Source of the DNA: Pseudomonadales bacterium
Lineage (GTDB): Bacteria > Pseudomonadota > Gammaproteobacteria > Pseudomonadales > UBA7239
Length of the DNA: 64,000 nucleotides
NCBI GenBank assembly: GCA_028280345.1
Contig: JANQLY010000011.1
Location: forward strand, 186,001-250,000
Reading direction: 5' to 3'
The position numbers were made by a program, and so were the translations under genes. The notes beneath the pieces were generated by a model. It saw only the letters and a program-made list of their open reading frames with translations. It did not search any database and had not been told where the DNA came from. Shown here piece by piece: positions 8,223 to 15,811 of the stretch; positions within the stretch are counted from its first letter, which is position 1, and each line of letters opens with the position of its first letter.

Positions 8223-9289
8223 TGAGCACAATAGAAAATACACCCATGCTGTCGGTTATTGTTATTGTCTATAACATGCCGCGCCAGGCGATGAATACGT
8301 TGATGAGTTTGGCGGCGGCCTATCAGAAAAATGTTTCCAGCGATGACTATGAAGTTATTGTGGTGGAAAACCGCTCCGAACAGGTGCTCGACGAATCCGC
8401 GGTGAAAGCACTCGGTGACAACTTTCGCTATTTTCTGCGCGATGAGGCGGGTGTTTCTCCGGTTCCGGCAGTGAACTTTGCCTGTGAACAGGCGCGCGGT
8501 AAGTATCTCGGTTTAATTATTGACGGTGCGCGTATGGTGACACCGCGTGTGCTTGAATATGCCTTGCTCGCTTTCAGAATTACCGAGGATGCACTGGTGA
8601 TGGTACCGGGTTACCACCTCGGAGAACAGGATCAAAAATTCCACTTGCAGTCCGGGCACACTGAACAGCGGGAAATCGACAAGTTGGCTGAACTTGACTG
8701 GCAGGAAAACGGTTATCGCCTGTTTCAGTTTGCTGCGTGGAGTTCGAGCAATCAGCGTGGCTATTTTCAACCGATGCAGGAATGCAGTTGTGTGTTCACT
8801 GCACGGAAAAATCTTGCTGAGCTCGGCGGAGCTGACGAACGCTTTGATCAACCGGGCGGTGGCAGTATTAATCTGCACATCTATCGTAGTCTGGGCATGC
8901 TGCCGCAAAGCCAGCTGTTTGTATTGCCTGGTGAAGGCTCGTTTCACCAGTTTCACGGTGGTGTAACCACTCAGGAAATTGCCGATGACGACGCGCGCCA
9001 GGCCATGTTGAAAAGCTTTGATGCCCGGCTTGAAGAAGTCTGGGGTGGGCCGTTTAAGGCGCTGACCCGTGAGCCGATGATGCTCGGTGCAGTGACACGT
9101 TGGGCGCAGCCGTTTTTGTCCAAAGCTTCGGAGTTCGGTACGCGCCGTTTTGACCGTCTGACACAGAATAAAAAGCCTTTCTGGGATGATGATGCTGGTT
9201 TTGAGCGTTTTACCGAGAATGAGGTCAGTGTTGTGGATGACGGCTATATCCCGCCGGATATGGAGGTGATGAAAACGCCGACTGACTGA
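8222..9289 (+). CDS. Family 2 glycosyltransferase-like protein, tandem copy B
   Basis: A 355-residue paralogue of the preceding gene. It shares the GT-A start (MLSVIVIVYNMPRQAMNTL), DGARMVTP at 101-108, PGYHLG at 129-134 and SFHQFHGG at 240-247, but lacks the Pro-rich N-terminal tail and has a longer acidic C-terminus. Its ATG overlaps the stop of copy A by one base, suggesting translational coupling and a tandem duplication followed by marked divergence. The two may act on the same glycan at different steps, or as a heteromer; neither is shown by sequence. Confidence 0.82.
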   Translation: MSTIENTPMLSVIVIVYNMPRQAMNTLMSLAAAYQKNVSSDDYEVIVVENRSEQVLDESAVKALGDNFRYFLRDEAGVSPVPAVNFACEQARGKYLGLIIDGARMVTPRVLEYALLAFRITEDALVMVPGYHLGEQDQKFHLQSGHTEQREIDKLAELDWQENGYRLFQFAAWSSSNQRGYFQPMQECSCVFTARKNLAELGGADERFDQPGGGSINLHIYRSLGMLPQSQLFVLPGEGSFHQFHGGVTTQEIADDDARQAMLKSFDARLEEVWGGPFKALTREPMMLGAVTRWAQPFLSKASEFGTRRFDRLTQNKKPFWDDDAGFERFTENEVSVVDDGYIPPDMEVMKTPTD

Positions 9290-9326
9290 TGGTGGTGGTG
9301 AAGAATAGAATAGACGCGGGGCAGAG

Positions 9327-9492
9327 ATAAGATAATTAACGGTTGGCAAAGCCCGTGCAGGCATATTATTATGAGGCCTATGAACAGACAGATTTCACAA
9401 GTTACTTCCTCCCGTGCAAATGCCGCATTTGCACCTGCGCGTCTGTGCGTACTCTCCCTGCTTCTGCTGCCCTGATGGGCTAATTATCTTAT
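9327..9492 (+). promoter_or_regulatory. 12-bp inverted repeat bracketing the leu leader ORF
   Basis: ATAAGATAATTA at 9327-9338 is perfectly reverse-complementary to TAATTATCTTAT at 9481-9492. The two arms lie 32 bases before and 5 bases after the leader peptide reading frame (9371-9475). If both are transcribed, they could pair and enclose the leader. The left arm also contains a GATAAT that could serve as a -10 box, so the transcription start is not settled. Confidence 0.5.
9371..9475 (+). CDS. leuL: Probable leucine leader peptide (leuL-type)
   Basis: A 34-codon reading frame in the leuA leader, beginning MRPMNRQISQ and ending LCVLSLLLLP before TGA. Six of the last ten residues are leucine, four of them consecutive. 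Such leucine runs are the hallmark of peptides that sense charged tRNA-Leu ahead of leucine biosynthesis genes. An alternative start is the ATG at 9380. The ribosome site is weak (CAGG about nine bases before 9371). No standard GC-rich terminator with a T-tract follows before leuA at 9618, so the control mechanism, if any, is not the textbook one. Confidence 0.68.
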   Translation: MRPMNRQISQVTSSRANAAFAPARLCVLSLLLLP

Positions 9493-9617
9493 ACCGCAAA
9501 AATTTTCCGTCGACCTGTTTATCAGGTTAAAGCAGGTGCTTACATAAAACAGTGCCTTTCTATAGAATTTACTCACCCTGAGCGGGCTTGTAGCCGGGGT
9601 GGTTTTGGAGCAGAACG

Positions 9618-11162
9618 ATGAGTAAAGAAAAGTTAGTTATATTTGATACGACCTTGAGGGACGGGGAGCAGAGCCCCGGTGCCTCAATGACAAAAGACGA
9701 GAAAATCCGTATCGCGCGACAACTGGAAAAAATGAAAGTTGACGTGATCGAGGCGGGTTTTGCGATTGCGAGCCCCGGGGATTTTGAGGCGGTCAAGGCG
9801 GTGGCCGATGTGATTGAGGCTTCCACTGTATGTAGCCTGGCCCGTGCAATAGAAGCGGATATCCAGCGTGCCGGAGATGCGCTTAAAAATGCCAAATCTG
9901 CCCGTATCCATACGTTTATTGCCACTTCACCGATCCACATGAAGTACAAGTTGAAAATGGAGCCGGATCAGGTGGTAGAACAGGCGGTGCACGCAGTGAA
10001 ATTTGCACGCCAGTTTACCGACAATGTGGAATTCTCTCTTGAGGATGCGAGCCGCACTGAGTTTGATTTTATGTGTCGTATTACCGAGGCAGTGATTAAC
10101 GCCGGGGCGGGAACGGTTAACTTTCCCGATACGGTTGGCTACGGTGAGCCGGGGCAGTTCGGCGAAACCATTGGCCGCATGATTGAAAACGTGCCCAACA
10201 GTGACAAGGCTATCATGTCAGTACACTGCCACAACGACCTCGGGTTAGCAGTGGCGAACTCCCTGTCGGCAGTGTTGCACGGTGCACGTCAGGTAGAGTG
10301 CACGATCAATGGTCTTGGTGAGCGTGCCGGTAATGCCTCACTGGAAGAAGTGGTGATGGCAGTGCGTACGCGTAAGGATGTTTTTCCGGTGGAAACCGAT
10401 ATCGATACGAGCCATATCGTACCGACATCGCGCCTTGTCTCGAATATTACCGGTTTTGCGGTGCAGCCGAACAAAGCGATTGTTGGTGCCAATGCGTTTG
10501 CCCACGAAGCCGGTATTCACCAGGATGGCGTGTTAAAACATCGCGAAACCTACGAAATTATGCAAGCCGAAGATGTCGGCTGGAATGCCAACAAGCTGGT
10601 ACTTGGCAAACACTCTGGTCGTGCGGCGTTTGTTGCACGGCTCGAGGCACTCGGTATCAGCTTTGAGACGAAAGAAGAGTTAACGGCCGCCTTTGCCCGT
10701 TTCAAGGAACTCGCGGATAAAAAGCACGAAATTTTCGATGAAGATTTGCAGGCACTGGTCAGTGATGTTGCCACAGCCGAGGTTGAAAAATACCGACTCG
10801 ATACTCTTGAGGTGGTATCCAAAACCGGCAGTGTACCCCGTGCAGAACTGGTGTTGCGTGTGGATGACGACACCAGGACTGTGGCGTCTGTGGGCAGTGG
10901 CCCGGTGGATGCTGCGTTCAAGGCGGTGGAAGAAGTTGCCGAAAGTGGCGCAGATTTACAGCTCTATTCGGTTAACGCGATTACCAGTGGTACTGATTCC
11001 CAGGGTGAGGTAACGGTGCGGTTGGAAAAGGATGGTCGCATTGTTAATGGCTCCGGAGCTGATACCGATATTGTCGTAGCATCGGTTAAAGCCTATCTGA
11101 ATGCGTTGAACATTATGGCGTCACAGCAGTACAAACCTCATCCTCAGAAAGATGGTGTCTAG
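9618..11162 (+). CDS. leuA: 2-isopropylmalate synthase
   Basis: First committed step of leucine synthesis: acetyl-CoA plus 2-oxoisovalerate to 2-isopropylmalate. The 514-residue protein is the long bacterial form. The catalytic TIM barrel begins with [12 protein letters not shown] (R14, D15), and the metal-binding HCHND lies near residue 204. The C-terminal LeuA allosteric domain (about 390-500) supplies leucine feedback inhibition in the family. It sits 142 bases after a leucine-rich leader peptide, pointing to control by leucine supply. The next gene begins at the base after its stop codon. Confidence 0.97.
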   Translation: MSKEKLVIFDTTLRDGEQSPGASMTKDEKIRIARQLEKMKVDVIEAGFAIASPGDFEAVKAVADVIEASTVCSLARAIEADIQRAGDALKNAKSARIHTFIATSPIHMKYKLKMEPDQVVEQAVHAVKFARQFTDNVEFSLEDASRTEFDFMCRITEAVINAGAGTVNFPDTVGYGEPGQFGETIGRMIENVPNSDKAIMSVHCHNDLGLAVANSLSAVLHGARQVECTINGLGERAGNASLEEVVMAVRTRKDVFPVETDIDTSHIVPTSRLVSNITGFAVQPNKAIVGANAFAHEAGIHQDGVLKHRETYEIMQAEDVGWNANKLVLGKHSGRAAFVARLEALGISFETKEELTAAFARFKELADKKHEIFDEDLQALVSDVATAEVEKYRLDTLEVVSKTGSVPRAELVLRVDDDTRTVASVGSGPVDAAFKAVEEVAESGADLQLYSVNAITSGTDSQGEVTVRLEKDGRIVNGSGADTDIVVASVKAYLNALNIMASQQYKPHPQKDGV

Positions 11163-11939
11163 TTGAACGAACTCGGTCGCATCGCATATTTGCAAGCCAT
11201 GGGGGTGGATTCCTATCTGCCCCGCATGACTTTGCCCGGGGCGAAGGTGTCGCAGCGCTGCGAGTGGCCGTTGACGGCAGTATTGCAGCCAGCAATTGCT
11301 GAATCAACGCCCCGGACGCCGTCAGGGCAGCCCGGTTTTGCACCGGGTACTAACCCGTTACAAGCGATCCAGCAGGAACTTGCCGAGGCAACGGGCAAAC
11401 CGGTTACTGCTGCAGTTGCTGCTAAAGCTGTCGAACCGGATGAAGGGCAGGCTGAGATTACCGATCAGCCGACCACTGGGTCTGAAGTCAGTCATTTCCA
11501 TCTGACCCTGTTTCAGCCGGTAGCGGGGATGCTGGTACTTAATCACGCGGAAGGCCTGGAAAATGTCCATTTGCGACTGTTGAAAAATATTCTGTTTGCC
11601 CTCGGCCACCGTGTCGATATGGTGGCACCACTCGATAATTTTGAATGGCCACCAAGCGGTGGTGCCGGGCCGCTCAGTGCCGATCGCCAGGCCGCCAGCG
11701 AAACTCTGAACTCTCTGCTCGAAGTTTATCAACAGAAATATGCGCTGGATCGCTTGCTGGTTTTTGGCACCGAGCTTGCGGCGGTGATCTTTCAGTCGGG
11801 CCAGGATGAAGAGTTGTTTAGCGGTGTGGAGTTGCACGGTATGACAGTGCGTGTGATGCCGAGTTTTCAGCAAATGGTGCACGACGGCCGCTTCAAGCAG
11901 CAGGCCTGGCAACAGCTCAAGGACCTGGCGGTTGGCTGA
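11163..11939 (+). CDS. holD: Probable divergent DNA polymerase III psi subunit (HolD-like)
   Basis: A 258-residue protein starting at a TTG directly after the leuA stop. The N-terminus (RIAYLQAMGVDSYLPRMTLPGA) resembles in pattern the opening of E. coli psi. Residues 110-215 form a mixed region with hydrophobic strands (GMLVLNHA, RLLVFGTELAAVIF) like the psi core. Residues 35-100 are a Pro/Ala/Thr-rich linker absent from E. coli. The gene immediately precedes rimI, as holD does in E. coli; a divergent psi next to rimI is also known in Pseudomonas aeruginosa. Chi (holC), its partner, is at 36761-37180. The assignment rests on synteny and weak similarity. Confidence 0.6.
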   Translation: MNELGRIAYLQAMGVDSYLPRMTLPGAKVSQRCEWPLTAVLQPAIAESTPRTPSGQPGFAPGTNPLQAIQQELAEATGKPVTAAVAAKAVEPDEGQAEITDQPTTGSEVSHFHLTLFQPVAGMLVLNHAEGLENVHLRLLKNILFALGHRVDMVAPLDNFEWPPSGGAGPLSADRQAASETLNSLLEVYQQKYALDRLLVFGTELAAVIFQSGQDEELFSGVELHGMTVRVMPSFQQMVHDGRFKQQAWQQLKDLAVG

Positions 11940-12414
11940 AGCTGACAGCGGGTTTGTTATCCGCCGGGCCTCCCCCGGGGACTTTGCCACGCTATTCTCC
12001 CTGGAGCAGCAAGCCCATAGTCACCCGTGGACACAGCAGGTGTTTGAAAACATGATGGCGGCGAGCCACGTTCGCTGCGAAATCATTGAAAATGAGAAGC
12101 AGGTTGTACTCGGATTTGCATTCGTGCAAATGGCGGGTGATGAAGCGACGCTGCTTGATATTGTGGTTGATCCTGCCTGTCAGGGACGGGGTGTGGGTCG
12201 CTATCTACTGAATGATCTGATTGAGCGATTGATTCAAGGCGATGTGGTGCAGACTTTGTTTCTCGAAGTCAGAGTGAGTAATTTTGCCGCTATCAGTCTG
12301 TATTTTTCCTGTGGGTTTACAGAGGTGGGCCAGCGCCGCGATTATTATCCTGCCCCCTGTGGAACGCGCGAGGATGCGCTGATTATGGCGCTGCCGCTCA
12401 AGGCAGTTGTTTAG
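11932..12414 (+). CDS. rimI: Ribosomal protein S18 alanine N-acetyltransferase RimI
   Basis: GNAT-fold acetyltransferase of 160 residues that acetylates the N-terminal alanine of ribosomal protein bS18. The acetyl-CoA loop is VDPACQGRGVGRYLL, followed by LEVRVSNFAAISLYFSCGF, the usual RimI/RimJ signature. It starts at a TTG at 11932, eight bases inside the preceding gene, so the two are probably translationally coupled; no ATG is suitably placed. It is the last gene of the leuA unit and converges on ptsN 24 bases away. No terminator is visible between them. Confidence 0.92.
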   Translation: MAEADSGFVIRRASPGDFATLFSLEQQAHSHPWTQQVFENMMAASHVRCEIIENEKQVVLGFAFVQMAGDEATLLDIVVDPACQGRGVGRYLLNDLIERLIQGDVVQTLFLEVRVSNFAAISLYFSCGFTEVGQRRDYYPAPCGTREDALIMALPLKAVV

Positions 12415-12438
12415 ACTTCTTTCTTCAGAATACGTTAA

Positions 12439-12918
12439 TTAAGCGGCACTGGAGTCAGATAGCTGCTCGGCGGCAGAGAGGGTGGTGTGGAACAGGGCTT
12501 CGGCGCTACCTGCGTTGCGCAGTTGCTCACGAAAGCGTTCCTGGCTGAACAGGCCAGCGAGTTCTGAAAGTACTTCCAGATGGGTATCAGTGGCCTCAAT
12601 AGGTACCAGTAAAACAAATACCAGATCAACGGGTGTCTGATCCGGCGCATCAAAATCAACCCCCTCTTCGAGCTTGAACAGTGCGCCAGTGGTTTTTACG
12701 CAGTTGTCGATGCGGGAGTGGGGGATTGCAATGCCGTGCCCCAGAGCTGTGGTGCCAAGCTTTTCCCGGTTCAACAGGGCTTCGTATATTTCCTCTTCAC
12801 TAAACTGTGCGATTGTGTCCGCAAGCAGGTGGGCAATGGTCTGAAAGACCCGCTTTTTGCTAATTCCGGCAATGCCCCAGTGAGTGCGCTCGGGTGTCAG
12901 AATGGACTTCAATTGCAT
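12439..12918 (-). CDS. ptsN: Nitrogen-related PTS IIA component (EIIA-Ntr)
   Basis: Regulatory phosphocarrier of 159 residues with a PTS EIIA type 2 fold. The phosphorylated histidine is H67 in GHGIAIPHSRI. In proteobacteria it links PEP and nitrogen status to potassium transport and other targets. It lies downstream of rpoN and hpf as usual, but the next genes of the canonical order (rapZ and the NPr gene ptsO) are absent; the convergent rimI begins at once. A candidate promoter of its own and a hairpin lie between it and hpf. Confidence 0.95.
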   Translation of the reverse strand: MQLKSILTPERTHWGIAGISKKRVFQTIAHLLADTIAQFSEEEIYEALLNREKLGTTALGHGIAIPHSRIDNCVKTTGALFKLEEGVDFDAPDQTPVDLVFVLLVPIEATDTHLEVLSELAGLFSQERFREQLRNAGSAEALFHTTLSAAEQLSDSSAA

Positions 12919-12954
12919 GGCAAATTGCAGGGCAGTGGCTTAAGTTGAGGGCGA

Positions 12955-12983
12955 ATTGTACAGATTATGTTGAAGATTGCCAG
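12955..12983 (-). promoter_or_regulatory. Candidate sigma-70 promoter for ptsN
   Basis: Read on minus, a -35 CTGGCA (12983-12978) and a -10 TACAAT (12960-12955) are separated by 17 bases, 37 bases before the ptsN ATG at 12918. With the upstream hairpin it could let ptsN be expressed separately from hpf. Confidence 0.4.
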
Positions 12984-13020
12984 ACCGTGGGGAGGGCTTT
13001 TCTGGCCGCTGGATTGGGGG

Positions 13021-13054
13021 GCGCCGAACCTGGCATGTGCGCCAGGTTCAGCGC
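13021..13054 (-). repeat. Intercistronic hairpin between hpf and ptsN
   Basis: A perfect 9-bp stem (13026-13034 with 13041-13049, six-base loop) extended after one mismatch by GCGC/GCGC at 13021-13024 and 13051-13054. It begins seven bases after the hpf stop. There is no T-tract on either side, so it looks like an mRNA-stabilising or processing element rather than a terminator. Confidence 0.6.
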
Positions 13055-13061
13055 GGTTTGG

Positions 13062-13352
13062 TTAGCGGTGGGAGCGCAATTTTTCCTTGTGTTTGATTAG
13101 CTGGCGATCAAGTTTGTCAGAGAGGCTGTCAATCGCTGCATACATATCCCTGTCTACGGAGTTGGCGAACAGGTTGGCACCACCCACATGAACATTTGCT
13201 TCGGCTTTTTGTTCCTGTTTATCGACGGTCAGGGTTACCTGGGTATTGGTAATGTTGTCGAAGTGCCTGTCAAGTTTGTCCAGCTTGGTAGTGACATATT
13301 CTCGCAAGGCGGGGGTGATATCAACATGGTGACCACTAATATTTAATTGCAT
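13062..13352 (-). CDS. hpf: Ribosome hibernation promoting factor, short form
   Basis: A 96-residue HPF/YfiA-family protein that binds the 30S decoding region and promotes 100S ribosome dimers in stationary phase. Length and opening (MQLNISGHHVDITPALREYV) match the short gammaproteobacterial form. The ATG at 13352 is preceded by an AGAGGAACGA ribosome site; the longer upstream reading is not supported. It follows rpoN in the canonical order but is separated from it by an unusually long gap of 472 bases. Confidence 0.95.
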   Translation of the reverse strand: MQLNISGHHVDITPALREYVTTKLDKLDRHFDNITNTQVTLTVDKQEQKAEANVHVGGANLFANSVDRDMYAAIDSLSDKLDRQLIKHKEKLRSHR

Positions 13353-13824
13353 AGACTCGTTCCTCTTTCGTTGTTGTTTGCGCGCACCGGGGTGCGCCTT
13401 CGGTGTCTGCTCCAGCCTTATGGCCAAGGCAGTTGTACAACTCCAAGGTCAGGAACTTGACGATGAGTTGCACAAAAGTACGTGTGGTTTTTCTTGCAAT
13501 TTGCCTGCCAGAAAACACGTGCACAGGCTGCTACCTGCACGGGTGCATTGCTTCGATTGAGAAGGTCTTGATAAAAATAAAAGGCAGGAAAGAAAAAACC
13601 TCATACCTTTAAATATACGGATGCAACGCCTGGATTCAACCGTATTTTTTTGACCTGTATCACTTTTAAGCTAGCCCAACGGCTTGACAAGATATTTTAT
13701 TCTTTGAATTCAAGGACTTGGGATTTCAGGGCGAAATAAACCCTGAGTTAGATTTTTCCGCAATAAGAATATGCCAGGTCCGGGCTTTGCTCTATATGGC
13801 AAGGGAGTGATCAGAGGTGGTGCG
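13353..13824. other. Long rpoN-hpf intergenic region with potential RNA structure
   Basis: A 472-base gap inside an operon that is normally tight. No credible gene is seen. Read on minus, the hpf leader holds an imperfect hairpin at about 13518-13541 (CGTGCAGG with CCTGTGCACG) and a 7-bp hairpin at 13381-13396 (GCGCACC arms) just before the hpf ribosome site. On plus, a perfect TTGACA occurs at 13684 without a good -10 partner, and a seven-T run follows a weak inverted repeat near 13646. hpf probably has its own promoter and a structured leader. Confidence 0.4.
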
Positions 13825-15399
13825 TCAGACAAGCCGTTTGCGTTCATTAGAGGGCGGAATATTCAGGGATTCACGGTATTTGGCGATCGTACGTCTGGCT
13901 ACCTTGATACCCTGTTCCTCAAGTAGCTGAGTGATTTTGTTATCGCTCAGGGGTTTCTTTGGATTTTCGGCAGCAACCAGCTTTTTGATCAGCGCGCGAA
14001 TGGCTGTGGATGAGCACTCTCCACCGGAGGCGGTGGGTACATGGCTGGAAAAGAAATACTTGAGCTCAAACACACCCTGCGGAGTGTGCATGTACTTCTG
14101 GGTAGTTACGCGGGAAACGGTGGACTCATGCATGCCTACCGCGTCGGCGATATCGTGTAGTACGAGCGGTTTCATTGCTTCTTCGCCGTATTCGAGAAAG
14201 TTTTTTTGATGCTCAACAATCGCTGTTGCAACCTTGACGAGTGTATCGTTACGACTTTCGAGGCTCTTGAGAAACCAGCGTGCTTCCTGCAGGTGATCCT
14301 TAATAAAGGTGTTTGCGCTGCTGTTATCGGCGCGTTTGATCAATGAGGCATATTCTTCGTTAATACGCAGGCGTGGAGCAATGTCGGGATTTAGCTCAAT
14401 ATGCCAGTGGCCGGCGCGTTTGCCGACATAGACATCCGGCACCACGTATTCTGTTGTACTGGTATCAATCACATTGCCTGGTTGTGGGTTCAGACTCTGG
14501 ATCAGTTTGATAGCGGCCTTGAGCGTATTTTCCCGGATTCCGGATTTGCGCATCAGGGTTTTGTAATCGTGGGCTGCAAGCAGATCGAGGTATTCGCTGA
14601 CAATCAGTTTGGCATCGAGTAACCAGGGAGTATCCTCGTGTAACTGGTTGAGTTGAATCAGCAGGCACTCCTGCAGATTTTGTGCGGCAACACCAGGGGG
14701 GTCAAATTGCTGTACACGGTGTAATACCGCAGCCACTTCCTCAAGCAATAATTGTTCGTCTTCAGGCAGTTGTTCATTGTGCCAGCGCGCGAGCAGGCCT
14801 TCATAAATATCCCCGACAGTCTGATTGAGCAAGCCCGTGGGCTCCACAGCATCGATAATCGCCAGGGCAATAATCTGGTCGCGGTCTGAAATCGGGGTCA
14901 GATTGAGTTGCCAGAGCAAGTGGCTCTGCAGGTCTTCCGTGGTGCCATTGCGGTTTTCAAAGCTGTATTCCCCATCTGGTAAGCCGGTGCCTGTACTGCT
15001 GCTTGCTGTTGGTTGCCAGGTTTCATCCCAATTGGTGTCCGGCGCCTCATCACCGGTGTCGTCGAGTTCAGGCATATCGCTCATTTCGTCCGGCAGGCTG
15101 CCCTCGTTGAGCTGTTCACTTGTCGAGCGTTCTTCAGCGGTTACCTGAGGCTCTGCAAATTCACCGGCATAATCATCACCTGAGGCGGTATCGGTAAACT
15201 CGTCGAGGTTATCGTCGTTATTATTGGTGGAGTCTGCTGCGAGCTCATCTTCGGTTTCAAGCAGCGGGTTACTTTCCAGTATTTCCTGAATTTCCTGTTG
15301 CAGGTCCAGTGTGGAGAGTTGCAGCAGGCGAATAGCCTGTTGCAATTGCGGGGTCATGGTCAGGTGCTGACCAATTTTTAACTGTAGAGCCTGTTTCAC
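13825..15399 (-). CDS. rpoN: RNA polymerase sigma-54 factor
   Basis: Sigma-54 of 524 residues. The Gln-rich activator-responsive region I spans residues 1-50 ([20 protein letters not shown]). A strongly acidic region II follows at about 48-127. The core-binding and DNA-binding parts come next, and the RpoN box [10 protein letters not shown], which reads the -24 element, is at 501-510. The start is the GTG at 15399, preceded by AGAGG at good spacing; it aligns with the MKQ of other RpoN proteins, while the upstream ATG reading adds 23 unrelated residues. It lies downstream of lptB, separated by a region that carries a probable small RNA on the other strand. Confidence 0.97.
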   Translation of the reverse strand: MKQALQLKIGQHLTMTPQLQQAIRLLQLSTLDLQQEIQEILESNPLLETEDELAADSTNNNDDNLDEFTDTASGDDYAGEFAEPQVTAEERSTSEQLNEGSLPDEMSDMPELDDTGDEAPDTNWDETWQPTASSSTGTGLPDGEYSFENRNGTTEDLQSHLLWQLNLTPISDRDQIIALAIIDAVEPTGLLNQTVGDIYEGLLARWHNEQLPEDEQLLLEEVAAVLHRVQQFDPPGVAAQNLQECLLIQLNQLHEDTPWLLDAKLIVSEYLDLLAAHDYKTLMRKSGIRENTLKAAIKLIQSLNPQPGNVIDTSTTEYVVPDVYVGKRAGHWHIELNPDIAPRLRINEEYASLIKRADNSSANTFIKDHLQEARWFLKSLESRNDTLVKVATAIVEHQKNFLEYGEEAMKPLVLHDIADAVGMHESTVSRVTTQKYMHTPQGVFELKYFFSSHVPTASGGECSSTAIRALIKKLVAAENPKKPLSDNKITQLLEEQGIKVARRTIAKYRESLNIPPSNERKRLV

Positions 15400-15591
15400 A
15401 AAAACCTCTGTACTGCTTGTTCGGGAAGGCCTGGAAGGTAGTGTAGGAAGTGCACTCAAATAACACAAGCAAAAAATATGCCTATATCATAATTAATGCG
15501 TATTTATTATCTTTAGTTGTTTTAAATCAATAGGTTACATGTTTTTTGGAAAGCTGGGGGAGTGCAAAAAAAAGTCGAAACAGGGGTTAAA

Positions 15592-15640
15592 ACTACCAAG
15601 TCTGGTAGTGGACTTAGGGGTTTTCCGTAGTTACTATAAA
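15592..15640 (+). promoter_or_regulatory. Palindromic operator and -10 box for the candidate small RNA
   Basis: A perfect 7-bp inverted repeat, ACTACCA-N4-TGGTAGT, lies at 15592-15609. Its centre is about 46 bases before the start predicted from the TATAAA at 15635-15640. The -35 position (ACTTAG at 15612-15617) is poor. A palindrome at this distance with a weak -35 is the usual geometry of an activated promoter. The protein that would bind is unknown. Confidence 0.5.
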
Positions 15641-15646
15641 TTCCAT

Positions 15647-15793
15647 GGAAGAGGTAAAGAGCAACACAAAAGCAGTGCAACATGATTTAAACGAATTATA
15701 ACGACAAAATATAACGACAACGATAAATAATAAAACAACACAACAACCCTCGCTTGGCTAGCCGGTAGTGAAAACTACCGGTTTTATTTTTTT
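15647..15793 (+). ncRNA. Candidate Hfq-type small RNA antisense to the lptB-rpoN spacer
   Basis: A predicted transcript of about 147 bases from a TATAAA promoter to a terminator made of an 8-bp stem with GAAA loop (15762-15781) and a T-rich tail (15782-15793). There is no coding frame of note. The middle (about 15690-15750) is rich in AAC, ACA and AAT triplets, like the A-rich stretches bound by Hfq or Hfq/Crc. It is convergent with lptB and divergent from rpoN, so read-through from lptB into rpoN would be antisense to it. It does not match any RNA family recognised by eye. Confidence 0.5.
15762..15793 (+). terminator. Rho-independent terminator of the candidate small RNA
   Basis: CCGGTAGT (15762-15769), loop GAAA, ACTACCGG (15774-15781), then a TTTTATTTTTTT tail. 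The T-tract is only on the plus side, so it ends plus-strand transcription and not the lptB message. Confidence 0.85.
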
Positions 15794-15811
15794 AGAGGTT
15801 GCAAAAGCCGT

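Noticed and set aside
8513..9364. 283-residue open frame opposite glycosyltransferase copy B
   Set aside because: Shadow of the plus-strand gene; the plus-strand frame has motifs, coupling and family similarity.
13381..13396. Terminator between rpoN and hpf
   Set aside because: GC-rich hairpin without a T-tract on either strand, placed just before the hpf ribosome site.
13741..13790. Possible sigma-54 promoter on minus downstream of rpoN (TGGCAT with a later TTGC)
   Set aside because: The GG and GC elements are 12 bases apart instead of 10, so the spacing does not fit.
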